A stretch of DNA of 64,000 bases from Lacisediminihabitans profunda. GTDB lineage: Bacteria > Actinomycetota > Actinomycetes > Actinomycetales > Microbacteriaceae. Positions 17,130 to 29,242 of this stretch are shown one piece after another. The notes beneath the pieces are model-generated. The model did no database searches and had not been told where the DNA came from. It saw only the letters and a program-made list of their open reading frames with translations. Location: the NCBI RefSeq assembly GCF_008040105.1, contig NZ_VRMG01000005.1, positions 434,001-498,000 on the forward strand, written 5' to 3'. The translations under genes were made by a program, and so were the position numbers. The number at the start of each line of letters is the position of its first letter. The first letter of the stretch is position 1.

Positions 17130-18422
17130 GTGTCTTTCAAGAAAAGAACCATCACAGCGCTAGGAGCGTTGGCGATCATCGGGGCCAGCGCGCTCGTGCT
17201 CAGCGGATGTTCCAGCGCCTCGACGCCGGCGCCTTCTGCCTCGAGCACCGATCCTGCCGCCATGACGGGAACAGTGCGAATCCTTATGGAAGACGTGCCC
17301 GACAGCGACATCGTCAAGTCGCTGATTCCCGAGTTCAACAAGGTTTACCCGCATGTCACGGTGTCGATCGAGAAGCTCGTCTATGACCAAATGCGGGACA
17401 AGCTCGTAGCGTCATTTCAGGCACCCACCCCAAGCTATGACCTCATAGTGGTGGACAACTCCTGGATGACGGACTTCGTCGACGCCGGCTTCTTGCAGCC
17501 AGCCGACGCTCGCATCAAAGCGACCCCCAACTACGACCCCGCGGATTTCTTCACCTCCTTGACCGACATCACCAAGGTGAACAAGGTGCGCTACGGAGTT
17601 CCGTTCTACAACTACGCACTTGGGTACATCTATAACTCCGACATCATCAAGCCCAGCGAAGTGCCCACCACCCTCGACGGACTGGTCAAACTGTCGCAGA
17701 AGATCACCACCCCGACCATGGCCGGTTTGGCCATGCAGCCTCAGACCGGCTACAAGATCATGGAGGAGTGGACCAACTTCCTCTACTCAGCAGGCGGCTC
17801 GATTTACACCGGAACGGGGAAGGCCAACCTCGACACCCCCGAAGCCAGGACTGCGCTCAACAAGTACATCGAGCTCTACAAGACTGCCGCACCAAAGAAC
17901 AGCCTGAACTGGGCGTTCGACGACGCCTTCCGCTCCGTGTCCTCCGGCGGTAGCGCTGCCATGGTGAGCTACAACTGGAACCTCGCCGCTTTGAACAAGC
18001 CAGGGTCCGGACCGTACGCTGGCAAATTCAAGCTCGCGCCGATGCCCGGCGGAAAGTCTGCCCTTGGCTCGTGGACATGGTCCGTCCCGACCAATTCTGG
18101 AAGCCCAGACGCGTCTTGGGCATTCGCCTCTTGGCTCACCTCAAAGGCAATCGATGTCAAACGTGTCGTGGCCGGTGGTGCGGCGATTCGGGCGAGCACG
18201 ATGAAGGATCCCGCCGTTCTTGCCGATGCCTACGGTGCCGACTACTACTCGACGGTCACCAAGATCCTGTCAAACGCAGCGCCACTGACCGAGGGTGCAA
18301 ACGGCGACGAAATGATCCAAAGCGTCGGTGAGCAACTGAACAATGCCGTCGCGGGAACGAAGAGCGTAAGTGACGCCCTCAAGGCCGCAAATGACGCCAT
18401 AAAGACAATCCAGAAACGATAG
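17130..18422 (+). CDS. Sugar ABC transporter substrate-binding lipoprotein
   Basis: A 430-residue protein from GTG 17130 with an excellent AAAGGAAGG ribosome site. A lipoprotein signal ends in LVLSGC with Cys at 27, followed by an Ala/Ser/Pro linker. The mature part is a family 1 extracellular solute-binding protein (IPEFNKVYPHVTVSIEKLVYD; WSVPTNSGSPDASWAFASWL). It delivers the operon's carbohydrate to the permeases encoded next. Confidence 0.92.
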   Translation: MSFKKRTITALGALAIIGASALVLSGCSSASTPAPSASSTDPAAMTGTVRILMEDVPDSDIVKSLIPEFNKVYPHVTVSIEKLVYDQMRDKLVASFQAPTPSYDLIVVDNSWMTDFVDAGFLQPADARIKATPNYDPADFFTSLTDITKVNKVRYGVPFYNYALGYIYNSDIIKPSEVPTTLDGLVKLSQKITTPTMAGLAMQPQTGYKIMEEWTNFLYSAGGSIYTGTGKANLDTPEARTALNKYIELYKTAAPKNSLNWAFDDAFRSVSSGGSAAMVSYNWNLAALNKPGSGPYAGKFKLAPMPGGKSALGSWTWSVPTNSGSPDASWAFASWLTSKAIDVKRVVAGGAAIRASTMKDPAVLADAYGADYYSTVTKILSNAAPLTEGANGDEMIQSVGEQLNNAVAGTKSVSDALKAANDAIKTIQKR

Positions 18423-18478
18423 TCAACGAACAATGGATGCCGACGGCATCGCGACGAGACGCAAGGAGCGGATCCACC

Positions 18479-19330
18479 GTGAAGTATGAACACAAACTGC
18501 TTACGCCCCTTCTGGCGGTGTTCGCGGTCGCCGTCGGCTTTCCATTGCTCTACAGTTTTTGGCTCGGCTTCACCGACTACAAGTTGGTGAATTCCGGAGC
18601 CACCAAGTTCGTCGGTTTGCAGAACTACATATCCGTACTGTCCGACGGGGCCTATTGGTCCTCCTTCGCAACAACCACGGCATACGTCCTCCTGTCAGTG
18701 TCGCTCGAACTCATCATCGGCCTGTCAATCGCTTTAGCCCTACAGAAACAAAAATGGGTCAAGGATCTCACGCGGTCAGTGCTGCTCGCCCCCATGTTCA
18801 TCACGCCGATCGCCGTCGGGCTGATGTTCCGCTTCTTCCTCAACGACCAACTTGGTGCCATTCCCAACTTCCTCAAACAGCTGGGTCTGTCCTACGACTT
18901 CTTCGGGCCCGGCAGAGCTCTCATCAGTCTCGCCTTCATCGATGTATGGCAGTGGACGCCGTTCATGATCCTGCTTCTGTTGGCGGGTCTCGAATCAATT
19001 CCCAAGCAGCCTCTGGAGGCTGCGCGAGTGGACGGCGCGAACAGCTGGTATTCCTTTCGTCGAATCACGCTGCCGATGCTTTCGCCAGTATTGGTGGTCG
19101 CTATCCTGCTCCGAGGTCTCGACGCCCTCAAGGTTTTCGAATACGTGTTCGCGACGACCAGGGGTGGACCGGGAACGGAAACGAAAACAATTCAATTCTT
19201 GGCCTATCAAACGGGAATCACCTATTTCAGGCTGAGCGAGGCAAGCGCCATGGCGTTCATCCTGCTCGTTGTTGTTCTCGCCATCATCGTCATCCTGTTT
19301 CGTAACCTCGAGAAAGCCAGCACACGATGA
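18479..19330 (+). CDS. Sugar ABC transporter permease (MalF type)
   Basis: About 283 residues from GTG 18479, chosen because AAGGAG sits at 18463-18468; an in-frame ATG at 18437 has no site. Six hydrophobic helices are visible. The EAA loop that contacts the ATPase reads LEAARVDGANSWYSFRRITLP. It ends with an ATGA overlap into the second permease. Confidence 0.9.
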   Translation: MKYEHKLLTPLLAVFAVAVGFPLLYSFWLGFTDYKLVNSGATKFVGLQNYISVLSDGAYWSSFATTTAYVLLSVSLELIIGLSIALALQKQKWVKDLTRSVLLAPMFITPIAVGLMFRFFLNDQLGAIPNFLKQLGLSYDFFGPGRALISLAFIDVWQWTPFMILLLLAGLESIPKQPLEAARVDGANSWYSFRRITLPMLSPVLVVAILLRGLDALKVFEYVFATTRGGPGTETKTIQFLAYQTGITYFRLSEASAMAFILLVVVLAIIVILFRNLEKASTR

Positions 19331-20142
19331 GCCGCATAAAGCCACTCGGCGTACTGAGAGTCGCACTACTGTGGGCAGCCGTCATCACGGTCGGCCTACC
19401 GTTGATTTGGGTCATTCTCGGCAGCTTCAAGAGTCCTGCCGAGCTGAACAACCCCAATCAGCTCCTGTTCGTCCCCACCCTGGGTAGTTGGCGTGCTGTC
19501 CTCTCCTCCGACCTCATCTTTTCGGCCGCACGCAGTCTCATCGTCGGACTCGTAACGGTCTCCATCAGCGTCATCGTCGGAACAATGGGCGCCTACGCGA
19601 TTGCTCGTTTCAGGGCCGGCGGATCGCTCACTCGATTCGGGATTCTGGCCGCCCAGGTGCTCCCACCTGCGGTGCTGGTGTTTCCCTTCCTCACCGTCGC
19701 ATATGCGCTGCGCCTCAACGGGACTCTCGTGCCAGTGATCTTTGCGCATTTGAGTTTTGTTCTGCCGGTGGTGACGTGGTTTCTGATCGGGTTCTTCGCT
19801 GCGGTCCCCAAGGAGATCGAAGAGCAGGCTCGGGTTGACGGATTCGGCCGATTCGCGGCATTCCGACTGGTCGTGCTGCCGCAGGTGCTCCCCGGAATCG
19901 GGGCCGCTGCCATCTTCGGTTTTACCTTGTCCTGGAATGACATGTTCTATGGACTCATCCTCGCTCCGAGCAACTCCACGATCCTGCCGGTCGCCATCGC
20001 CGGATTCAACACCTTCCGAGGGGTTGAACTTGGCCCGATGTGCGCGGCCATACTCATCGCCGTAATTCCGGTTCTGATCGCCAGTTTCTTCATTCAACGC
20101 AAGCTCGTGCAAGGCATCAGCGGCGGCGCAGTCAAGTTTTAG
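19327..20142 (+). CDS. Sugar ABC transporter permease (MalG type)
   Basis: A 271-residue protein from ATG 19327 overlapping the previous stop. It has six helices, the periplasmic FKSPAELNNP region typical of MalG-like subunits, and an EAA loop variant (IEEQARVDGFGRFAAFRLVVLP). It forms the membrane channel with the MalF-type partner. Confidence 0.9.
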   Translation: MSRIKPLGVLRVALLWAAVITVGLPLIWVILGSFKSPAELNNPNQLLFVPTLGSWRAVLSSDLIFSAARSLIVGLVTVSISVIVGTMGAYAIARFRAGGSLTRFGILAAQVLPPAVLVFPFLTVAYALRLNGTLVPVIFAHLSFVLPVVTWFLIGFFAAVPKEIEEQARVDGFGRFAAFRLVVLPQVLPGIGAAAIFGFTLSWNDMFYGLILAPSNSTILPVAIAGFNTFRGVELGPMCAAILIAVIPVLIASFFIQRKLVQGISGGAVKF

Positions 20143-20162
20143 GCCGAGAGACAAAGAGAGAA

Positions 20163-23307
<3,145 letters not shown>

Positions 23308-23326
23308 CGCGGGAGTTCCCGACCGC

Positions 23327-23863
23327 TCAGGCGGCCATCGCCGCCATCGCCGCGATCATGCTGCCCGAGCACACGACGTCGAGCAGCCAGCCCGGCGCCC
23401 GCGCACGCACCGCGGGAACAAGCAGCGCCGCTGCGCATCCCGCCCAGGTGAGCAGCACGACCCAGATCACCCACCAGCCGGAGGTCGCCGGTCCGTGGCC
23501 GATCATGGTGGCGGGGAGCCCGAGGGCAGGGGCCGGCCGAACGGCGAGATGCGACGGCATCACCAACACCGTCGTCGCCATGAACCCGATGTCGACGATC
23601 GAGACGGCCACGGCCGTGCGCAGCCCGGGGTGGGGATGGCGCCCGGATCGCGCCCGCAGCGCGAGTGCCGCCGCCGCGAGCGGCAGCAACAGCGCGAGCG
23701 TGATCGTCGATGCGGCTAGGCGGGAGAAGGTGGGGGCGGCGAGTACGGCGACCATGATCGCGCCCATCCCGAGAGCGGACAGCGCGTGCAGCGGGGCTCG
23801 GCGGTGCCGCGCCAGGGCCGCGCCCATCCCGCACACCGCGAGCACGAAAGCCACGACCGTCAT
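23327..23863 (-). CDS. Integral membrane protein of unknown function
   Basis: A 178-residue protein from GTG or ATG at 23863, with about five hydrophobic segments (for example VVAFVLAVCGMGAAL, GMGAIMVAVLAAP and WWVIWVVLLTWAG). A Met/His-containing segment VMPSHLAV occurs in the middle. It resembles small actinobacterial DUF5134-like membrane proteins. It converges on sufU with a 19-base gap. Function unknown. Confidence 0.65.
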   Translation of the reverse strand: MTVVAFVLAVCGMGAALARHRRAPLHALSALGMGAIMVAVLAAPTFSRLAASTITLALLLPLAAAALALRARSGRHPHPGLRTAVAVSIVDIGFMATTVLVMPSHLAVRPAPALGLPATMIGHGPATSGWWVIWVVLLTWAGCAAALLVPAVRARAPGWLLDVVCSGSMIAAMAAMAA

Positions 23864-23892
23864 CGCTGACCGCCCTTCCCATGGGGTCTATC

Positions 23893-23921
23893 TTGACATC
23901 GTCGCGGCCGCGGAGTAAGAC
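23893..23921 (+). promoter_or_regulatory. Consensus promoter of the cox (CO dehydrogenase) operon
   Basis: A perfect -35 TTGACA (23893-23898) and TAAGAC (23916-23921) are separated by exactly 17 bases. Transcription would start near 23928. The leader then contains a small hairpin, TGCCCT (23931-23936) with AGGGCA (23947-23952), just before the coxM ribosome site. Confidence 0.7.
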
Positions 23922-23971
23922 TCAGGTCAGTGCCCTTCAGCAACGCAGGGCATCTGGGCGAGGAGGGCATC

Positions 23972-24850
23972 ATGCAGATTCCGGCTCCATTCGACTACGC
24001 GCGCGCAAGCTCCGTGGACGACGCTTTGGCGTTGCTCGAGAGACACGGCCCAGAGTCCCTGATCGTCGCCGGAGGCCATAGTCTGCTGCCGATGATGAAG
24101 CTCCGGCTGGCCAGGCCCGAGTGGCTCATCGACATCAATGACCTGTTCGAACTCGACTTCATCGTGCGCGACGGCGACCGGCTGAGGGTGGGCGCGATGA
24201 CGCGGCACACCACCCTCTTCGAGTCGGATGAGGTGCGCCGGCTCTTCCCGATCATCACGGATGCGGAGCGCACGATCGCCGACCCCGTGGTGCGCAATCG
24301 CGGAACGATCGGCGGCTCGCTGTGCCAGGCCGACCCGGCCGAGGACCTGTCGACCGTCTGCATCGTGCTCGGCGCCGAGGCGGTGATCCGGGGCACGGCC
24401 GGCGAGCGGGTCGTCTCGATGGCCGAGTTCCACGTCGGCCCGTACGAGACGTCGGTCGCCCACAACGAGCTGCTCGTCGAGGTGCGTCTGCCCATCCGCC
24501 CCCGCTCGGGGAGCGCATACGAGAAGGTCGAACGGCGGGTGGGCGACTGGGCCGTCGCGGCGGCGGGGGCCTCGGTGTCCCTCGCGGAGGACGGCACGAT
24601 CGACCACGTCGCGATCGGCCTCACCGCGATCGGGCTGGACGGAACCGTCACCGAGGCCGAGGCGATGCTCCACGGCAAGGCGCCCTCGGAGGAGCTCTTC
24701 GTCGAGGCCGGCCGGCTGGCTGCGCTCGCCTGCGATCCCCTCGCCGACCAGCGTGGCGCCATCGACTACAAGCGGCACCTCGCCGACGAACTGACCAGAA
24801 GAGTCCTGCGACGCGCGAGTTCGCGCGCTGCCGAAGCACAGGAAGGCTGA
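23972..24850 (+). CDS. coxM: Aerobic CO dehydrogenase medium (FAD) subunit
   Basis: A 292-residue protein from ATG 23972, with AGGAGGG at 23961-23967. The FAD-binding motifs of the molybdenum hydroxylase medium subunit are intact: AGGHSLLPMMKLRLA at about residue 32 and RNRGTIGGSLCQADPAEDL at about 110. It is the first gene of the M-S-L order typical of form I CO dehydrogenases. It passes electrons from the 2Fe-2S subunit to the respiratory chain. Confidence 0.93.
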   Translation: MQIPAPFDYARASSVDDALALLERHGPESLIVAGGHSLLPMMKLRLARPEWLIDINDLFELDFIVRDGDRLRVGAMTRHTTLFESDEVRRLFPIITDAERTIADPVVRNRGTIGGSLCQADPAEDLSTVCIVLGAEAVIRGTAGERVVSMAEFHVGPYETSVAHNELLVEVRLPIRPRSGSAYEKVERRVGDWAVAAAGASVSLAEDGTIDHVAIGLTAIGLDGTVTEAEAMLHGKAPSEELFVEAGRLAALACDPLADQRGAIDYKRHLADELTRRVLRRASSRAAEAQEG

Positions 24851-24855
24851 ACCCG

Positions 24856-25350
24856 ATGCAGATCAGCATGACCGTCAACGGCGACGAGATCACCAGGGAG
24901 GCCGAGCCGCGCGTACTGCTCGTGCACTTCATCCGGGAGATCCTCGGGCTCACCGGCACCCATTGGGGCTGCGACACCTCGAACTGCGGCACGTGCGTGG
25001 TGCTCATGGACGGACTGCCGGTCAAGTCCTGCACCGTTCTCGCCGCGATGGCCGATGGCCACGACATCCGAACCGTCGAGGGCCTGGCCACCGGGGGAGT
25101 GCTCGACCCGGTGCAGCAGGGCTTCATGGAGGAGCACGGGCTGCAGTGCGGATTCTGCACGCCCGGGATGATGCTCACCGCTCGAGCGCTCCTCGACCGG
25201 AACCCGCACCCGGACGACGACCAGATCCGCGAGGCCATCTCCGGCCAGATCTGCCGGTGCACCGGGTACGCCACGATCGTCCGTTCGGTGCAGTGGGCGG
25301 CCGAACATCCCGCGGGGGCCGCAGCAACAGGCGAAGAGGTGAACGCATGA
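24856..25350 (+). CDS. coxS: Aerobic CO dehydrogenase small (2x[2Fe-2S]) subunit
   Basis: A 164-residue protein from ATG 24856. The plant-type cluster ligands are in HWGCDTSNCGTCVVL and LPVKSC. The C-terminal cluster ligands are in LQCGFCTPGMM and GQICRCTGY. Six bases separate it from coxM, and it overlaps coxL by ATGA. Relays electrons from the Mo-Cu site to FAD. Confidence 0.94.
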   Translation: MQISMTVNGDEITREAEPRVLLVHFIREILGLTGTHWGCDTSNCGTCVVLMDGLPVKSCTVLAAMADGHDIRTVEGLATGGVLDPVQQGFMEEHGLQCGFCTPGMMLTARALLDRNPHPDDDQIREAISGQICRCTGYATIVRSVQWAAEHPAGAAATGEEVNA

Positions 25351-27740
25351 CCATCACGGACGAGCGCGCGTCGAACCCGGCGGCGGGCGGCGCCGACCGA
25401 CCGATCGGCTACGGCCGCATCCAGCGCAAGGAGGACCCCCGGTTCATCCGCGGCAAGGGCAACTACATCGACGACATCGTGCTGCCCGGCATGCTGCACA
25501 GCGCGATCCTGCGCGCCCCGGTCGCGCACGCGACTCTCGTCTCGATTGACACCACGAGGGCCCTCGCCCACCCCGGTGTCGTCGCCGTGATCACCGGCAA
25601 GGACCTGCTGGGCCTCAAGCTCGCCTGGGCGCCGACCCTGTCGGCGGATGTGCAGGCCGTGCTCGTGACGGACAAGGTGCGGTTCCAGGGCCAGGAGGTG
25701 GCCTTCGTGGTGGCGAACGACCGCTACGCCGCCCGGGACGCCCTCGAACTCATCGACGTGGAATACGACGTGCTGCCGCCGGTGATCGACGCCCGCAAGG
25801 CGCTCGACCCCGGTGCCCCCGTCATCCGCACCGACATCGAGGGCAAGACCGACAACCACATCTTCGACTGGGAGGCGGGCGACGCGGCGGAGACCGACGC
25901 GGTGTTCGCGTCGGCGGACGTCGTCATCTCCCAGGAGATCGTCTATCCGCGGGTGCACCCCGCGCCGATGGAGACCTGCGGGGCGGTGGCCGACTACGAA
26001 CCGATCGAGGGGCACCTCACCCTGTACGAAACCACCCAGGCCCCGCACGCGCACCGCACGCTCTTCGCGATCGTCGCCGGCATCCCGGAGCACAAGATCC
26101 GCATCGTCTCGCCGGACATCGGCGGCGGCTTCGGCAACAAGGTCGGCATCTACCCGGGCTACATCCTCGCCGTCGTCGGGTCGATCGTCACCGGCAAGCC
26201 GGTGAAGTGGGTGGAGGACCGGTCGGAGAACCTCATGTCGACCTCGTTCGCGCGGGACTACATCATGCAGGGGGAGATCGCCGCCACGAAAGACGGCACG
26301 ATTCTCGCGCTGCGCACGAACGTGCTGGCCGACCACGGGGCGTTCAACGCCACCGCCCAGCCGACCAAGTACCCGGCGGGCTTCTTCCACATCTTCACCG
26401 GAAGCTACGACCTCAAGGCAGCGCACTGCAAGGTCACCGGGGTGTACACGAACAAGGCGCCGGGCGGGGTGGCCTACGCCTGCTCCTTCCGCGTGACCGA
26501 GGCGGTCTATCTCGTGGAGCGACTGGTCGACATCCTCGCCCGGAAGCTCGAGATGGACCCGGCGGAGCTGAGGATCAAGAACTTCATCCAGCCGGAGCAG
26601 TTCCCGTACAAGAACAAGACGGGTTGGGAGTACGACTCGGGCAACTACGAGCCTGCGATGCGGTTGTCGATGCAGATCGCCGGCTACGAGGAGCTTCGGC
26701 GCGAGCAGAAGGAGAAGCGCGAACGCGGCGAGCTCATGGGCATCGGCGTCTCGTTCTTCACCGAGACGGTGGGGGCCGGTCCGCGCAAGCACATGGACAT
26801 CGTGGGGCTCGGGATGGCGGATGGCGCGGAGCTGCGCGTGCATCCGACCGGCAAGGCAGTGGTCCGGCTCTCCGTGCAGAGCCAGGGCCAGGGCCACGAG
26901 ACGACGTTCGCCCAGATAGTGGCGGAGGAACTCGGAATCCCGCCGGAGGACATCGACGTGGTGCACGGCGACACCGACCAGACTCCGTTCGGGCTGGGGA
27001 CCTACGGCAGCCGGTCGACTCCGGTGAGCGGGGCGGCGGTGGCGCTCGTCGCCCGCAAGGTGCGCGACAAGGCCAGGTTCATCGCCGCGGCCATGCTGGA
27101 GACCCGGCCGGAGGACCTCGAGTGGGAGAAGGGGCGCTGGTTCGTGAAGGGCGACCCGAGCATCGGCAAGACCATCGCCGAGATCTCGATGGGTGCCCAC
27201 GGCACGGTCGAGCTGCCGGAGGGCATCGACGGAAACCTCGATGCCGAGGTGACCTACGACCCGCCGAACCTCACCTTCCCGTTCGGGGCGTACATCTGCG
27301 TCGTGGATATCGACCCGGGCACCGGTCACGTCAAGGTGCGGCGGTTCATCGCGGTCGACGACTGCGGCACCCGCATCAACCCGATGATCATCGAGGGTCA
27401 GGTACATGGCGGTCTCACCGACGGCGTGGGCATGGCTCTCATGGAGATAATCCAGTTCGACGAGGACGGCAACAACCTCGGCGGATCGTTCATGGACTAC
27501 CTGATCCCCACGGCGATGGAGGTGCCGAACTGGGAGACCGGGTTCACCGTGACCCCGTCACCGCACCACCCCATCGGCGCGAAGGGCGTCGGGGAATCGG
27601 CGACCGTCGGCTCGCCGCCGGCGGTGGTGAACGCCGTCGTGGACGCCCTCGCCCCGTTCGGCGTGGTCCACATGGACATGCCCTGCACCCCCGGTCGGGT
27701 CTGGGAGGCAATGCAGGGCCGGCCGAGGCCACCGATCTAG
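25347..27740 (+). CDS. coxL: Aerobic CO dehydrogenase large subunit, form I
   Basis: A 797-residue protein from ATG 25347. The Cu-binding active-site loop reads AYACSFR with Cys at residue 379. This matches the AYxCSFR signature that separates form I (true CO-oxidising) enzymes from form II homologues. Other Moco contacts are visible (GGGFGNKVGIYPG; SQGQGHETTFAQ; GAKGVGESATVGSPP, with the conserved active-site Glu). The sequence predicts oxidation of CO to CO2 at a Mo-Cu centre. Full length, no frameshift. Confidence 0.95.
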   Translation: MTITDERASNPAAGGADRPIGYGRIQRKEDPRFIRGKGNYIDDIVLPGMLHSAILRAPVAHATLVSIDTTRALAHPGVVAVITGKDLLGLKLAWAPTLSADVQAVLVTDKVRFQGQEVAFVVANDRYAARDALELIDVEYDVLPPVIDARKALDPGAPVIRTDIEGKTDNHIFDWEAGDAAETDAVFASADVVISQEIVYPRVHPAPMETCGAVADYEPIEGHLTLYETTQAPHAHRTLFAIVAGIPEHKIRIVSPDIGGGFGNKVGIYPGYILAVVGSIVTGKPVKWVEDRSENLMSTSFARDYIMQGEIAATKDGTILALRTNVLADHGAFNATAQPTKYPAGFFHIFTGSYDLKAAHCKVTGVYTNKAPGGVAYACSFRVTEAVYLVERLVDILARKLEMDPAELRIKNFIQPEQFPYKNKTGWEYDSGNYEPAMRLSMQIAGYEELRREQKEKRERGELMGIGVSFFTETVGAGPRKHMDIVGLGMADGAELRVHPTGKAVVRLSVQSQGQGHETTFAQIVAEELGIPPEDIDVVHGDTDQTPFGLGTYGSRSTPVSGAAVALVARKVRDKARFIAAAMLETRPEDLEWEKGRWFVKGDPSIGKTIAEISMGAHGTVELPEGIDGNLDAEVTYDPPNLTFPFGAYICVVDIDPGTGHVKVRRFIAVDDCGTRINPMIIEGQVHGGLTDGVGMALMEIIQFDEDGNNLGGSFMDYLIPTAMEVPNWETGFTVTPSPHHPIGAKGVGESATVGSPPAVVNAVVDALAPFGVVHMDMPCTPGRVWEAMQGRPRPPI

Positions 27741-27741
27741 C

Positions 27742-28650
27742 ATGACCGTCGTGGGTGGGAGTCTCGCCGAACGGGCACAGGAGCTCAGCAGTCGCCGGGA
27801 ACCGTTCGTGCGCGCCACGGTGGTGCGAGCCCAGCATCCGACGAGTGCGCACGCCGGCGACTCGGCGATCGTGCGCGAGAACGGCGAGATCGACGGCTTC
27901 GTGGGAGGAAACTGCGTCGAGGCGTCGGTGCGCGAGTACAGCCTGCGCGCGCTGGCGAGCGGCGAGCCCGTGCTGCTTCGGGTGGTTCCGGGCGAGCCGT
28001 CGCGGGTGCAGGAGGAGGGCGCCATCGAGGTGGCCAACCCCTGCCTGAGCGGCGGCAGGATCGAGATCTTCCTCGAGCCGCAGCTGCCGGCGGCCCGTCT
28101 CGTGATCGTGGGCGCGACGCCCGTGGCGCAGGCCCTCGCCGTGCTCGGCGCCGGCCTCGGCCTGGAGGTGGAGCTCACCGACGGTGCCTCGGCGATGCCC
28201 AGGGCGGACGACGCGGCGCTCATCGTCGCGTCGCACGGCCGCGACGAGGAGCCGGCCCTGGAGGCCGCGCTCCGCGCCGGAGTGCCCTACGTGGGGCTCG
28301 TGGCGAGCGGCACACGCGGGGCGGCGGTCGTTGCCTCCCTCGACGTCGACGAAGAGCAGCGTGCCCGGGTGTACACCCCGGCCGGGCTCCGGCTCGGGGC
28401 GCGCACGCCCGCCGAGATCGCCCTGTCCATCCTGGCCCAGCTGGTCGAGGAGCGGGCGTCTGGCCGGCTCGCGGCGTCCACCCCCGCCCCGCCTCCGCAG
28501 ACGGCGATCGATCCGGTCTGCGGCATGACGGTCGCCGCCGTGCCGGCATCGCTGCACGTCGAACACGGCGGGTCGACGGTCTATTTCTGCTCGGCGGGCT
28601 GCCGAACCGCCTTTCTCGCCGACCCGGAACGCTATGCCGCCGCCGGCTGA
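27742..28650 (+). CDS. XdhC-type Mo-hydroxylase maturation protein fused to a YHS domain
   Basis: A 302-residue protein from ATG 27742, two bases after coxL. Residues 1-235 follow XdhC/CoxI (VGGNCVEASVREYS; a Rossmann part ARLVIVGATPVAQALAVLGA; GARTPAEIALSILAQLVEE). Residues 255-302 are a YHS domain (DPVCGMTV, then YFCSAGCRTAFLADPERYAAAG) with three Cys. YHS domains bind metal in copper and heavy-metal proteins, so a role in supplying the active-site copper is possible but unproven. XdhC proteins protect and insert sulfurated Mo cofactor. Confidence 0.85.
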   Translation: MTVVGGSLAERAQELSSRREPFVRATVVRAQHPTSAHAGDSAIVRENGEIDGFVGGNCVEASVREYSLRALASGEPVLLRVVPGEPSRVQEEGAIEVANPCLSGGRIEIFLEPQLPAARLVIVGATPVAQALAVLGAGLGLEVELTDGASAMPRADDAALIVASHGRDEEPALEAALRAGVPYVGLVASGTRGAAVVASLDVDEEQRARVYTPAGLRLGARTPAEIALSILAQLVEERASGRLAASTPAPPPQTAIDPVCGMTVAAVPASLHVEHGGSTVYFCSAGCRTAFLADPERYAAAG

Positions 28651-29242
28651 GGCGGGTGTCGCCGCCCTCGTGCTCGCCGCCGGCGCCTCCGTGCGTCTCG
28701 GCCGGCCGAAGCAGCTCCTTCCGTACCGCGGCGGGGTGCTGCTGGATGCCGCGCTCGATACCGCCCGCGAAAGCAGCGTCGACCAGATTGTCCTCGCCCT
28801 CGGCGGGTCGGCCGGCGAGGTGGTGCGCGCCGTGGACACGAGCCTGTGCGACGTGGTGCTGAACCCGCACTTCGGGGAGGGATGTTCCTCATCGATCGCG
28901 GCGGCCCTCCCGGCGGTGCGGCCGGACATCGGGGTGCTGGTTCTGCTGCTCGCGGACGAGCCGGGCGTCGGGGCGGACACTGTGCGGCACCTGCTCGGCG
29001 GGCGGGGCGACAGCCTCATCGCGGTGTGCCGCTACGACGACGGCATCGGTCATCCGTTCGCCTTCGCGCGTCCGGTCTTCGCCGACCTCGCCGCGCTGCA
29101 CGGCGACAAGGGCGTCTGGAAGCTCATCGAGCGGCAGGCGGCCGACGTGCGGGAGGTGCGGGTTGCCGGTCGGATTCCCCTCGATGTCGACACCGAGGAG
29201 GACTACCGGCATTTGCTCGCCGAGCTCGAGGGGGCCCGGTGA
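28634..29242 (+). CDS. MobA/MocA-like molybdenum cofactor nucleotidyltransferase
   Basis: A 202-residue protein from ATG 28634, overlapping the previous gene by 17 bases. The nucleotide-binding motif ALVLAAGASVRLGRPKQLLPY and the metal-binding LLLADEPGV fit MobA-like transferases. It probably makes the cytidylated Mo cofactor (MCD) used by CO dehydrogenase. It ends with a GTGA overlap into coxD. Confidence 0.88.
   Translation: MPPPAEAGVAALVLAAGASVRLGRPKQLLPYRGGVLLDAALDTARESSVDQIVLALGGSAGEVVRAVDTSLCDVVLNPHFGEGCSSSIAAALPAVRPDIGVLVLLLADEPGVGADTVRHLLGGRGDSLIAVCRYDDGIGHPFAFARPVFADLAALHGDKGVWKLIERQAADVREVRVAGRIPLDVDTEEDYRHLLAELEGAR

Noticed and set aside
24648-27407. A 919-codon open frame antisense to the CO dehydrogenase genes, and similar long antisense frames throughout
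   Set aside because: High-GC codon bias leaves complementary frames open; the translations are Arg/Gly/His-rich low-complexity text with no family features, while the sense strand encodes intact known proteins.
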